Source: an uncultured Haliea sp.
Lineage (GTDB): Bacteria; Pseudomonadota; Gammaproteobacteria; Pseudomonadales; Halieaceae
Reading direction: 5' to 3'
Assembly (NCBI GenBank): GCA_947258585.1
Contig: CAMYIZ010000070.1
Span: 62,001-126,000, forward strand
DNA length: 64,000 nt
The notes below the pieces were generated by a model that ran no database searches, was not told where the DNA came from, and saw nothing but the letters and a program-made list of their open reading frames with translations. Within the stretch, counting starts at the first letter, position 1, and each line of letters begins with the position of its first letter. Of this stretch, positions 41,989-50,734 are shown piece after piece. The position numbers and the translations under genes are program-made.

Positions 41989-43795
41989 TCCCCGGCTGCA
42001 ACAGATCACCGACCGCATCGCCGAACGCAGCGCCGACTCACGCCGGACCTATCTGGAGCGCATCGCCACCATGCGTCGCCAGGGCCCGCAGCGGGGCAGC
42101 CTGTCCTGCAGCAACCTCGCCCACGGCTTCGCCGCCTGTGAGCCCGGGGAAAAACAGGCGCTCAGGCTGGTGGAGGCGGCCAATATCGGCATCGTCAACG
42201 CCTACAACGATATGCTCTCCGCGCACCAGCCACTGGGGGAGTACCCGGAGATCGTCAAACGCGCGGCCCACGCCGTGGGCTGTACTGCCCAGGTTGCCGG
42301 CGGTGTCCCCGCCATGTGCGATGGCGTCACCCAGGGCACGGCGGGCATGGAGCTGTCCCTGTTCAGTCGCGACATCATTGCCGCCGCCACGGCCATCGCC
42401 CTCTCCCACAACATGTTCGACGGCGTGCTGTGCCTGGGCGTCTGCGACAAGATCGTCCCCGGACTGCTGATCGGCGCTCTCAGTTTCGGCCACCTGCCGG
42501 TCGTGTTCGCACCGGCGGGCCCGATGAGCAGCGGGCTCGGCAACAGCGAGAAGGCACGGGTCCGGCAGCTGTTCGCCGAGGGCAAAGCCAGCCGCGAGGA
42601 ACTGCTGGAAGCGGAGGCCGGCGCGTACCATGGCAAGGGCACCTGCACCTTCTACGGCACCGCCAACAGCAACCAGATGCTGATGGAGGCGATGGGGCTG
42701 CATATCCCCGGCGCCGCGTTCGAGCCGCCCGATACCGCGCTGCGCCAGCGCCTGACCGAGACCGCCGCGCAGCGCCTGTGCAAGATTACCGCGCTGGGCG
42801 GGGAGTACACGCCGCTGGCCGAGGTGGTGGATGAGAAAGCCATCGTCAACGCCATCGTCGCCCTGCTGGCGACCGGGGGCTCCACCAACCACAGTATTCA
42901 CTGGATCGCGATCGCCCGCGCCGCCGGCATCATCATCGACTGGCAGGATTTCGGCGAGCTGTCCGCCATCACCCCGCTGGTAAGCCGGGTCTACCCCAAT
43001 GGCAGCGCCGACGTGAACCATTTCCACGCCGCCGGTGGCACTGCCTTCGTGATTCGCACCCTGCTCGACAGCGGCCTGCTGCATGAGGATGTACTGACCA
43101 ACTGGGGCCCTGGCTTGCGCCGCTATACCCGGGAGCCGCGCCTTGCCGGCACCGGCCTGGACTACGTCGAGGGCGCGGCCAGCAGCGGGGACCCGGCCGT
43201 GCTGCGTCCGGCCACGGGGCCATTTTCAACCGAGGGTGGCCTGCGCTTGCTGCAAGGCAACCTCGGTCGCGCGGTTATCAAGGTCTCCGCGGTGGCGGAG
43301 GAACACCGGGTGATCGAGGCCCCGGCCAGGGTGTTCGACTCCCAGGAGGCACTCAAGGAGGCCTTTGAAGCCGGCGAGCTGGAGCGCGACCTGGTCGCCG
43401 TGGTGCGGTTCCAGGGACCCCGGGCCAATGGCATGCCCGAGCTGCACAAGCTGACCCCCTACCTGGGTATCCTCCAGGACCGCGGCTTCCAGGTGGCACT
43501 GGTTACCGACGGGCGCATGTCCGGTGCCTCCGGCAAGGTGCCGGCAGCGATTCACGTCAGTCCCGAGGCCATAACCGGGGGCGCGCTGGCGCGGGTACGC
43601 GAGGGCGACGTCATCCGCCTGGACAGCGAACGCGGGGAATTGCAGGCACTGGTGCCGGCGGACGAGTGGCGCGAGCGGCAGCCTGCCAATCGCAGTGATG
43701 ACAGCTCGGACTATGGCACCGGGCGCGAACTGTTTGGCTTCATGCGGGACGCGGTCAACGAGGCCGAATCCGGCGCGACCGTGTTCCGCGGTTGA
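41981..43795 (+). CDS. edd: Phosphogluconate dehydratase
   Basis: 604-residue Ilvd/Edd-family enzyme that dehydrates 6-phosphogluconate to KDPG, the committed step of the Entner-Doudoroff path. Cysteine-bearing cluster motifs are [12 protein letters not shown] and [23 protein letters not shown] is the family C-terminal signature. It begins inside pgl. The usual partner eda (KDPG aldolase) and glk are absent from this window, so the last step must be encoded elsewhere. Confidence 0.95.
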   Translation: MTDPRLQQITDRIAERSADSRRTYLERIATMRRQGPQRGSLSCSNLAHGFAACEPGEKQALRLVEAANIGIVNAYNDMLSAHQPLGEYPEIVKRAAHAVGCTAQVAGGVPAMCDGVTQGTAGMELSLFSRDIIAAATAIALSHNMFDGVLCLGVCDKIVPGLLIGALSFGHLPVVFAPAGPMSSGLGNSEKARVRQLFAEGKASREELLEAEAGAYHGKGTCTFYGTANSNQMLMEAMGLHIPGAAFEPPDTALRQRLTETAAQRLCKITALGGEYTPLAEVVDEKAIVNAIVALLATGGSTNHSIHWIAIARAAGIIIDWQDFGELSAITPLVSRVYPNGSADVNHFHAAGGTAFVIRTLLDSGLLHEDVLTNWGPGLRRYTREPRLAGTGLDYVEGAASSGDPAVLRPATGPFSTEGGLRLLQGNLGRAVIKVSAVAEEHRVIEAPARVFDSQEALKEAFEAGELERDLVAVVRFQGPRANGMPELHKLTPYLGILQDRGFQVALVTDGRMSGASGKVPAAIHVSPEAITGGALARVREGDVIRLDSERGELQALVPADEWRERQPANRSDDSSDYGTGRELFGFMRDAVNEAESGATVFRG

Positions 43796-43816
43796 AACGC
43801 GGCTCCGGTTGCAACC

Positions 43817-45016
43817 TCAAGCGGTAATCTTGCGAAGAATGTCCAGGGTGGGCTGTCGTTCCAGCAGCTTGGGCACCGGGTAGCTCTCACACTCTTTCAG
43901 TGCCAGGCCTGCCAGGTAATCGTAGTCCCCGGGACGGATCCTGTCGGAAGTCTCCGGCAGTCCAACATCGGCGCGCAGCTGCACCACCGCGGCAATGAAC
44001 TTGCCCGCCAGGGTATCCACCGACTCGCCGGCGGTGCCCGCACCCGCCAGCAGGGCCAGTTCCGCCAGGGCCTCGCCGGCTTCGACCCGGCAGTACTCCA
44101 GCACATGCGGCAGCACCAGGGCATTGGCCAGGCCGTGGGGGATGCCGTACTTGCCGCCGATCTGGTGGGCGATGGCGTGCACATTGCCGACGTTCACCTG
44201 GTTGATGGCGATGCCGGCGTAATAAGCCGCCAGGGCCATGGCATCGCGGGCCTCGCGATTGGCGCCGTCCGTCACCGCATCGCGCAGGTGCCGGAAGATC
44301 AGCCGGGTGGCCATGGCCGCGTGCTCCTTGCGGGTGCCCCGGTCCCAGACACAGATATACGCTTCGATCGCGTGGGTCAGGGCATCGATACCGGTGGCGG
44401 CGGTAATTGCCGGCGGCATGCCCAGCATCAGGTCGGAGTCCAGCGCCACCGCCGCCGGCAGCAGGCCGGCACCGGAAATCACGCCTTTTTCCAGGGTCGC
44501 GCTGTCGGAGATCACCGCGCCCACGGTCGCTTCCGAGCCGGTGCCGGAAGTGGTGGGAATCGCGTACAGCTTCGGCACCTCGTGCCTGACCTTGCCAAAA
44601 CCCACCCAGGTCTTCGGGTCTTCATCGCTGCTGGCCGATGCGGCAATGATCTTGGCCGCGTCGATGGAGGAGCCGCCGCCTATGGCCAGCACGGCATCGC
44701 AATGGTGCGCCAGCAGCAACGTGCGCCCGGCCGCCACCTGGTCATAGGTGGGGTTGGGCTCGACGCCATCGTAGATCACGACCTCCACCCCCGAGCCGGC
44801 GAGGGCCGCGGTCGCCTGGTCGACGATCCCGAGATCCCGCAGCGGCTTGTCCGTCACCAGCAACAGTTTGCGTACACCGCTGCGGATGATATGGCGGCAC
44901 AGTTCCGCGGCGCTGCCGCTGCCGGTATAGGCCATGTAGGCGGGGCTGGGGCCGAGGCCGGCCAGGGTTTTCATCAGGAACAGGGTCAGGGCGTGCTTGA
45001 TCTTGCGCAGGGACAT
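43817..45016 (-). CDS. Iron-containing alcohol dehydrogenase
   Basis: 399-residue group III dehydrogenase. NAD(P) binding is shown by AIGGGSSIDAAK, the metal ligands by the aspartate in ALDSDLM and histidines in IDALTHAIEAY, HAIAHQIGGKYGIPHG. It oxidises an alcohol or reduces an aldehyde or ketone; specificity is not visible. It converges with edd and follows the acetoacetate-decarboxylase-like gene on its strand with a 195-base gap, so it may have its own promoter. It likely serves the catabolic island. Confidence 0.93.
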   Translation of the reverse strand: MSLRKIKHALTLFLMKTLAGLGPSPAYMAYTGSGSAAELCRHIIRSGVRKLLLVTDKPLRDLGIVDQATAALAGSGVEVVIYDGVEPNPTYDQVAAGRTLLLAHHCDAVLAIGGGSSIDAAKIIAASASSDEDPKTWVGFGKVRHEVPKLYAIPTTSGTGSEATVGAVISDSATLEKGVISGAGLLPAAVALDSDLMLGMPPAITAATGIDALTHAIEAYICVWDRGTRKEHAAMATRLIFRHLRDAVTDGANREARDAMALAAYYAGIAINQVNVGNVHAIAHQIGGKYGIPHGLANALVLPHVLEYCRVEAGEALAELALLAGAGTAGESVDTLAGKFIAAVVQLRADVGLPETSDRIRPGDYDYLAGLALKECESYPVPKLLERQPTLDILRKITA

Positions 45017-45211
45017 CAGCGGCTCCAGGGTGGGCGTCTATCGGTATCCGGTGTACAGACTATGCCAGTATGGCCAAGTCAGCCGTGGGAAACCATCCCT
45101 GTCAGGCCGGCATCCCCGGGCCGGCGGGATACCGCGACAGTTGCTTCGCCGGGGGAGTCGCCAGCGGCGATGGACAGCCCGCCGCTGGGACAGGGTGAGC
45201 AGACGAAGACT
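45017..45211. other. Gap upstream of the alcohol dehydrogenase
   Basis: 195 bases without a supported gene. It should hold the promoter of the alcohol dehydrogenase gene. I see no strong promoter boxes, terminator or palindrome. Confidence 0.4.
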
Positions 45212-45994
45212 TCAGCCCCGGCGCGGGCCGCCGCGGGTTCCCTGCCAGCGGGATCCCGAAATCGTGTCGGTAAATGGCATGAAGCCCTCTGGATCAAGCG
45301 GTCCGGCGAGGGTGATTTCCCGGTCGAGGAACGTGGGCCACCACAGGTGCGCGGAGACCTGCTCGCGCAGGGGCAGGCGACTCGCCAGCGGGTCCCAGGG
45401 GCTGTCCCGGAGGACCAGCTCGCCCTCGATTCTCTCCCGCCAGGCAGTGCCGTACTTGCTGCGCACGTGGACCACATGGGGCGGGAAGTCGTAGCCCCTG
45501 GCCGGGTCCGGCATGACCCCTACCGCCAGGGAAAACTTCACCCACCACTCGTGCAGGTCGAATTCCGGGAGCGGCTCGTTCTCCCCGCTGGCGGTGCCGC
45601 GAAACTCCACGAAGGTGTAGCCCTGGTGGGTGGCACGGGCGCTGACGTTGGCGCCATGGCGGTAGTATTCGGTGGTGCAGGGGTACTTGGGCTGGCCGTT
45701 GTGGTCCCGGCTGATGAAGATGGCCGACTCTTGGTCGATGCCGTAGCCCAGGGCATACTCGCCCGCGATTCCGTTGTAGTCCGCATCCACCGTCTGCAGG
45801 ATGCCGTATTCCGGCTCATCCGGGACCGGCACGTTATAAATGGTCAGGGTGACGTGGGGTTTCGCGCCGGGCTCGATGCCCGGGGGCAGCACGGCGGCAA
45901 TGGCTTCGGGATCCGTGCGATAGACGATTTTCAGCATCGGCCAGTTGCCGATGTCACCGGGACTGCCCTGGGGGGCGCTTGTTGTGCTGGACAT
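45212..45994 (-). CDS. Acetoacetate-decarboxylase-superfamily protein
   Basis: 260-residue protein of the acetoacetate decarboxylase fold. The Schiff-base lysine position of the family is kept as GQPKYPCTTEYY, and GYDFPPHVVHVRSKYG and LADADY-like TVDADYNGIAGEY are also seen. Many members are not decarboxylases but aldolase-dehydratases or isomerases. It lies 47 bases after the SDR gene in the amidohydrolase-Rieske-SDR operon, so a role in C-C bond cleavage of an oxidised ring product is plausible but unproven. Confidence 0.82.
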   Translation of the reverse strand: MSSTTSAPQGSPGDIGNWPMLKIVYRTDPEAIAAVLPPGIEPGAKPHVTLTIYNVPVPDEPEYGILQTVDADYNGIAGEYALGYGIDQESAIFISRDHNGQPKYPCTTEYYRHGANVSARATHQGYTFVEFRGTASGENEPLPEFDLHEWWVKFSLAVGVMPDPARGYDFPPHVVHVRSKYGTAWRERIEGELVLRDSPWDPLASRLPLREQVSAHLWWPTFLDREITLAGPLDPEGFMPFTDTISGSRWQGTRGGPRRG

Positions 45995-46041
45995 CGTTGA
46001 GCTTCCTTTATTGCTGTTATCGGGGTGGGCTGGTGTCGAGG

Positions 46042-46923
46042 TTACCCGCCGACCATATTGGGCACAGGGGTGTCGCGGTTGAGGATCATCTCGGCCCGGG
46101 CGCGGATTTTCTCGTCGGTTTCCGGCGTGGTCGCCAGCAGCCAGAAGGCGTCGCGCTCCAGCCCTTCCAGGGCCATGGCGGCGACCTCGTCAGGATGGGT
46201 TGTCTTCAACTCGATGCCGTATTCCGCCGCCAAGCGCTTCATGTCGTCCACCGAGCTGATGCCGGAGGCGTTGCCCTCGACCTCTTTCTTCAGCGCCTCG
46301 GGCCGCACCCGGCCGGAGTTGAAGAGCCCGGTTTCCACCACGTGCGGGCCGGGGAACAGGGCGCTGACTTTCACCGGGCTCTGGGCCGCCTGCAGCTGGT
46401 AGTGCAGGTTTTCGGTGATGGCGTGCACCGCCGCCTTGCTGGCGGTATAGATCGGGGCGTCCGGGAACACCAGCAGGGCACCGTTGCCGGAACCGGTGAC
46501 CACGAAATGCGCGGGCTCTTCCGCCGCCACCAGCCGCGGCATGAAGGCGCGGATGGTGTTGATCACGCCCCAGATATTGACGTTGAAACACCACTGCCAG
46601 TCTTTCTCGGAGTAGTCCCACATGGCGCCGGACTCTCCGGCGCCGATGCCGGCATTGGCGAATACCAGCTGGACGCCGCCGAAGTGCTCGGCCGCGATGT
46701 CCGCCAGGTTTTCCAGGCTGGCGACGTTGGTGACGTCACAGGACGCCACCCGCGCGTCAATGCCCTCCGCCGCCAGGTCCCGGTCGATGGCCTCCATGGC
46801 CGCGGTATCCACATCCCCAATCACGATGCGGGCGCCGCGTCGACCGAGAGCGAACGCCAGGGAGCGGCCAACGCCGCTGGCGCCACCGGTGATTACTGCC
46901 ACCTTGTCCTTGAAATCACGCAT
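46042..46923 (-). CDS. Short-chain dehydrogenase/reductase
   Basis: 293-residue classical-type SDR. The cofactor motif is ITGGASGVGRSLA (residues 11-23), an aspartate (IVIGDVD) favours NAD, and the catalytic residues are in VTGSGNG and IYTASKAAVHA. The ATG at 46923 sits right beside the Rieske stop; an ATG at 46947 would overlap it. It should oxidise or reduce a hydroxyl/ketone on the substrate attacked by the Rieske enzyme. The C-terminal extension (about 30 residues, RAEMILNRD) is longer than in the smallest SDRs. Confidence 0.92.
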   Translation of the reverse strand: MRDFKDKVAVITGGASGVGRSLAFALGRRGARIVIGDVDTAAMEAIDRDLAAEGIDARVASCDVTNVASLENLADIAAEHFGGVQLVFANAGIGAGESGAMWDYSEKDWQWCFNVNIWGVINTIRAFMPRLVAAEEPAHFVVTGSGNGALLVFPDAPIYTASKAAVHAITENLHYQLQAAQSPVKVSALFPGPHVVETGLFNSGRVRPEALKKEVEGNASGISSVDDMKRLAAEYGIELKTTHPDEVAAMALEGLERDAFWLLATTPETDEKIRARAEMILNRDTPVPNMVGG

Positions 46924-46924
46924 C

Positions 46925-47893
46925 TCAGGCAATGTCCCTGACATCAATGTAGAACTGCCGCACCCACTTGCGGTACAGCACCAGGGTCTTGTCCTCGCGA
47001 CAGAACAGCGGCTTGTGCTTGTGGACCTTGTTGGCCCAGATCGGGTAGTCGTCCTGGATGCCGGCGATGATGCCTTTCATGACCTCGTCACCCGCCAGGT
47101 CCTCGATTTCCCGTCGCACCGACAGGGTCCAGCGCAGCAGGGTGGTGTGCTTGTCGATGGGCTGGGAGCTGTTGTAGACCACCATCTCCGCTCCGGGGCC
47201 GTAGGAGGTGCGCACCACCGCCAGTCCCGGGTTCAGCACCATCGCGTGGAGCTTGTGCGGTACCGCGGCCTGGGCTGCGTCCGCCCGCAGGTGCAGGGTG
47301 CGGCCGTCGTCATCGATCGTCACTTCCGAAGGCGGCACGTCCGGCTGCCGGTGAACATAGCGGAAGTGCACCGGGTCGCAGGAGTTCTCCGCGATATCCT
47401 GGATATGGGCGGGTACTTCAAACTCCGCATAGCGGGGTGCCGTCCAGTTGTCGTCACCGAGTTCGGTCAGTACCGGCAGGTCCCACTTGGGCGCCAGATT
47501 CTGGGGGTGGAACCAGATGTAGACCTCGCCGTTCCCCTCCCCGGTGTGCCAGGTGCGGATACGGGCGCGCTCCGGAATCTCGTCGCAGTAGGGGATTTCC
47601 ACGCACTGGCCGGTGGCGTCGAAACGCCAGCCGTGGAAGGGGCAGCGCAGGGACTCGCCGACCACGCTGCCCTCCACCCCCAGGTGGGCGCCCAGGTGAG
47701 GACAGAACGCGTCCTGCAGCACTGCCCGGCCCGAGCGTGTGCGGTACAGGGCGAATTCCCGGTCGAACGCGTGCACGCGCTTGACCTCGCCCACCTGCAG
47801 CTCATGGCTGCGAGCGACGGAGTACCAGCCCATGGGAAAATCCGGGGTGGTGTTGGTCTTGGATTCACAGGCTTCAACTATCTTGGTCGTCAT
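46925..47893 (-). CDS. Rieske non-heme iron oxygenase
   Basis: 322-residue oxygenase alpha-type protein. The Rieske 2Fe-2S ligands are in FCPHLGAHLG and CPFHGWRFD (C-x-H ... C-x2-H). The mononuclear iron site is in DIAENSCDPVHFRYVH. The overall layout resembles cholesterol 7-desaturase and KshA-type steroid oxygenases rather than benzoate dioxygenases. No small beta subunit or reductase is adjacent, consistent with that homomeric class. The start overlaps the amidohydrolase stop. A terpenoid or steroid ring substrate is a reasonable inference, not proven. Confidence 0.9.
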   Translation of the reverse strand: MTTKIVEACESKTNTTPDFPMGWYSVARSHELQVGEVKRVHAFDREFALYRTRSGRAVLQDAFCPHLGAHLGVEGSVVGESLRCPFHGWRFDATGQCVEIPYCDEIPERARIRTWHTGEGNGEVYIWFHPQNLAPKWDLPVLTELGDDNWTAPRYAEFEVPAHIQDIAENSCDPVHFRYVHRQPDVPPSEVTIDDDGRTLHLRADAAQAAVPHKLHAMVLNPGLAVVRTSYGPGAEMVVYNSSQPIDKHTTLLRWTLSVRREIEDLAGDEVMKGIIAGIQDDYPIWANKVHKHKPLFCREDKTLVLYRKWVRQFYIDVRDIA

Positions 47894-49122
47894 GCGGCTT
47901 CTCCCCTGACATGGAAGATGGAAGTACTGGGACCGATCCGGTCGGCGACGGTCTGCAGGCGGGCGCGGTCCAGGCCATACCAGGCGACGGCGTTCTCACC
48001 GAGAATCTTGCGGCCGTCGTCCTCGGGCACCCCGGCGAAGGTCTCCCGGAGGTATTCCCCCGTGTGCGGCCAGGTGCCCTCCGGGTGCGGGAAATCGCTG
48101 CCCCACATCAGTTTGTCGACCCCCAGTACCGTGCGCAGGTCGATATCCTGTCGCGGCACACAGGACGCGCCGACCGCGATATTGCGCTGGAAGTACTCGG
48201 TGGGCGACATGGAGAGATGACTGCGGAAATCCCCGAGCTTGGCGGAAAACTGCACATCGTGGTAGTTGTGATCCAGCAGGCGCAGCCAGGGCGGTAACAT
48301 GAACACGGTGCCGCCCTCCGTCATGACGACTTTCAGGCGCGGGAAGCGCTCGAATACCCCTCCCCAGATCATGAAGGTCAGGGGCCGGTACAGCCACCAC
48401 ATGACCTCCGACACATAGATACCCATGGCGCCGGGCAGCTCGTCGCTGCGATCCTCCTGGGGCCACTGCTTGCCGAAGTATTCGGGATGCGGGGCGGGAC
48501 CGGAATGGAAATGGATGATCACGCCCAGGTCCTGGCAGACCGCCCAGAACGGGTCGTATCTGGTGTCGTGGTAGGGCGCGTGCTCGCCCCAGAGGGTGGG
48601 AATCATCACCGCCTTGAGCCCGTTGTCGACACACCAGCGCACTGCGTCCACCGCCTGCTGCACGTCCCACAACAGGGGAATGGAAGCGACACCGATATGA
48701 CGGGCCGGGTTGTTGGCGCAGAATTCCGCCAGCCAGCGATTGTGGGCCATGGCGCCGGCCCACTGCAGCTCGGGCACCTGGTCCCGGGGTGACAGGCCGA
48801 GACCGGCGCCGAAGGGCGGCGTGTTCATTTCGGTGATGCCGTCCGGGAAAATGATTTCGGCGGCGATGCCGTCCTCATCCAGCATCTTCACCCGCTCCTG
48901 GTAATCCCAGGCGCCAGTCAGCTGCTTCTGGATGGGGGCCCGCCAGGCATCGTTGATCTCCTGGATCAGGAAACTCTTCTCAGCCTTCTGCATGAGCTCA
49001 ACCTGGACCGGCACGGCCATCTCCAGCATGTCGTGATACTTCGACTCGACATAGGGCTTGTAGTCGGCGATGTGGAGGCCGGCGTGGCAGTCCGAGGACA
49101 CCACTAGCAAACGATCGGACAT
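47890..49122 (-). CDS. Amidohydrolase-superfamily decarboxylase/hydrolase (ACMSD-like)
   Basis: 410-residue protein of the amidohydrolase_2 group. Metal-site positions appear as VSSDCHAGLH, IIHFHSGPAPHPE and LMWGSDFPHPEG (catalytic aspartate). Relatives decarboxylate or hydrate aromatic-derived acids such as ACMS and resorcylate, and others hydrolyse C-C bonds. It is the first gene of the minus-strand unit that includes the Rieske oxygenase, and it diverges from a TetR regulator. Its precise reaction is unknown. Confidence 0.88.
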   Translation of the reverse strand: MSDRLLVVSSDCHAGLHIADYKPYVESKYHDMLEMAVPVQVELMQKAEKSFLIQEINDAWRAPIQKQLTGAWDYQERVKMLDEDGIAAEIIFPDGITEMNTPPFGAGLGLSPRDQVPELQWAGAMAHNRWLAEFCANNPARHIGVASIPLLWDVQQAVDAVRWCVDNGLKAVMIPTLWGEHAPYHDTRYDPFWAVCQDLGVIIHFHSGPAPHPEYFGKQWPQEDRSDELPGAMGIYVSEVMWWLYRPLTFMIWGGVFERFPRLKVVMTEGGTVFMLPPWLRLLDHNYHDVQFSAKLGDFRSHLSMSPTEYFQRNIAVGASCVPRQDIDLRTVLGVDKLMWGSDFPHPEGTWPHTGEYLRETFAGVPEDDGRKILGENAVAWYGLDRARLQTVADRIGPSTSIFHVRGEAA

Positions 49123-49158
49123 GACTTTACTCTCTGTGACCTGTTATGGATGATGGCA

Positions 49159-49172
49159 TGCACGCACGTGCA
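49159..49172. promoter_or_regulatory. Palindrome in the amidohydrolase-TetR region
   Basis: TGCACG-CA-CGTGCA, a perfect 6-2-6 inverted repeat between the divergent amidohydrolase and TetR genes; candidate operator. Confidence 0.45.
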
Positions 49173-49175
49173 AAC

Positions 49176-49204
49176 TTGCACATTTGTCTACAAATTAGTT
49201 TAAT
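49176..49204 (+). promoter_or_regulatory. TetR promoter with internal palindrome
   Basis: TTGCAC (49176-49181), 17 bases, TTTAAT (49199-49204). The spacer holds a perfect ATTTGT-CT-ACAAAT (49182-49195), 23 bp centre to centre from the first palindrome. Both fit repression by a dimeric regulator. Confidence 0.5.
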
Positions 49205-49238
49205 GGTTGCTGAAATGCAACCGGATTACGGAAATTTC

Positions 49239-49856
49239 ATGGGTATAGTCGAGGCGCCACAAGGACGCAGGGAGAAGCGCAAGCTTGAGACCCGCGCACG
49301 CATTGAGGACGCCGCCTACGAGCTGTTCCGGCGCCAGGGAATCGACGAGACCAGCATCGAGCAGATCTGCGCCGAGGCCGATGTTGCCCGGCGCACTTTC
49401 TACAGCTACTTCCCCAACAAGCACGCGCTGCTCGGTGGGCTGGGGGTGTCCCGCCTGTACAGTCAGTCCGGCCCGATGCTGGAGGCGCTGATCCGGAATC
49501 ACGCTGATACCCGGGGTCGCCTGGCGGCCATGATCGACTTTATCGAGACCACTTTCAGCGGTTACGAGGACATCGACCGGCAACTGATCCTCGCCGCGCC
49601 CACTGTGTTTGCGAACGACCCGGAGACCCAGCGCGAAATCAACAACTCCGCCCTGGACAGTTTTGCCCGCCTGTTCACCGCCGGCCAGGAGCAGGGCGAT
49701 ACCCGCGCAACCTTCAGCCCCGAGATCCTTGCCTCCATGGTGGTCGGCACCCTGAACGTACTCACGGTGAGCTGGGCCATGGACAGCAGCTACCCCATCT
49801 TCGAAAAGCTTGAGGAAGCCAGGGACATGTTCGAGAGTATTGTCTGCCGCCATTAA
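49239..49856 (+). CDS. TetR/AcrR-family regulator of the catabolic island
   Basis: About 205-residue regulator. The helix-turn-helix (about 15-60) reads RARIEDAAYELFRRQGI then SIEQICAEADVARRTFYSYF, and an acyl-CoA- or ligand-binding helical domain follows. The ATG at 49239 is chosen because the promoter at 49176-49204 would place transcription start before it; a longer reading would start upstream of that promoter. It stands between two catabolic units (amidohydrolase unit and cyclase unit), so it is the prime candidate for local control. Whether it binds its own palindromes or the TCAACA-N4-TGTTGA sites is unknown. Confidence 0.88.
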   Translation: MGIVEAPQGRREKRKLETRARIEDAAYELFRRQGIDETSIEQICAEADVARRTFYSYFPNKHALLGGLGVSRLYSQSGPMLEALIRNHADTRGRLAAMIDFIETTFSGYEDIDRQLILAAPTVFANDPETQREINNSALDSFARLFTAGQEQGDTRATFSPEILASMVVGTLNVLTVSWAMDSSYPIFEKLEEARDMFESIVCRH

Positions 49857-49872
49857 CCTGGCAGCGGGATTG

Positions 49873-49888
49873 TCAACAGCAATGTTGA
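49873..49888. promoter_or_regulatory. Shared 16-bp operator, cyclase site
   Basis: TCAACA-GCAA-TGTTGA, perfect 6-4-6. It lies in front of the cyclase gene and between possible promoter boxes TTGTCA (49870-49875) and TACCAT (49894-49899). Confidence 0.65.
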
Positions 49889-49948
49889 ATTGCTACCATG
49901 CGCTGCAGTGTCGACCTTTTCACCGCACTATCCAGCGAGGAACATCCG

Positions 49949-50722
49949 ATGAGCAGGCAGATAATCGACCTTTCCATCTACCTGGAAAATGATGTCATCT
50001 CCGATCCTCCGGGCTATCAGCCCAAGATCCACTATATAGACCATCAGGCCTCACTTCCCGATATCCTCGGCTTTTTCCCGGGACTGCAGGCCGAAGACTT
50101 GCCGGACAGCGAGGGCTGGGCCGTGGAGAAGGTGGAACTGATCACCCACAATGGAACCCACCTCGATGCGCCCTGGCACTTCGCCTCCACCATGAACGGC
50201 GGCGAGCGCGCCATCACCATCGACGAAGTACCGCTGGACTGGTGCTTCCAGCCCGGGGTCAAGCTGGACTTTCGCCACTTCGAGGATGGCTACGTGGTGA
50301 CTGCGGAGGACGTGGAGGCAGAGCTGGCCCGGATTGGCCACAGCCTGAAGCCGCTGGAGATCGTCCTCGTGAACACAGCCGCGGGCACCCGCTACGGCGA
50401 TGACGATTACGTATCAGCCGGCTGCGGCATGGGCTACGATGCCACCATGTACCTGTTGGAGCGGGGCGTACGCGTGACCGGTACCGATGGCTGGAGCTGG
50501 GACGCGCCCTTCGTCCACACCGGGCAACGCTACCAGGCAACCAAGGATGCGGGACTGATCTGGGAGGGCCACAAGGCCGGGCGCGACATCGGCTATTGTC
50601 ACCTGGAAAAGCTGCACAACCTCGAAGCCCTGCCCTCGGCCGGTTTCGAGGTCTCCTGTTTTCCCTGCAAAATTCGCGGCGCCTCCGCGGGATGGACCCG
50701 CGCCGTCGCGATCATCCAGTAG
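49949..50722 (+). CDS. Cyclase-family (kynurenine-formamidase-like) metal hydrolase
   Basis: 257-residue member of the Cyclase family. The metal motif is THNGTHLDAPWHF (H-x-G-T-H-x-D), followed by family segments (VLVNTAAGTRYGD, GVRVTGTDGW). Members hydrolyse formyl-, lactone- or amide-like bonds. GAGGAA precedes the ATG at 49949. It carries the shared operator in its promoter and converges with the SDR of the hotdog operon. A lactone made by the Baeyer-Villiger enzyme would be a sensible substrate; this is inference. Confidence 0.9.
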   Translation: MSRQIIDLSIYLENDVISDPPGYQPKIHYIDHQASLPDILGFFPGLQAEDLPDSEGWAVEKVELITHNGTHLDAPWHFASTMNGGERAITIDEVPLDWCFQPGVKLDFRHFEDGYVVTAEDVEAELARIGHSLKPLEIVLVNTAAGTRYGDDDYVSAGCGMGYDATMYLLERGVRVTGTDGWSWDAPFVHTGQRYQATKDAGLIWEGHKAGRDIGYCHLEKLHNLEALPSAGFEVSCFPCKIRGASAGWTRAVAIIQ

Positions 50723-50734
50723 GCGAGCACGGAA

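Noticed and set aside
49873-49888. KstR-type steroid operator
   Set aside because: AAC and GTT are six bases apart in TCAACA-N4-TGTTGA, whereas KstR sites have two; similarity is only superficial.
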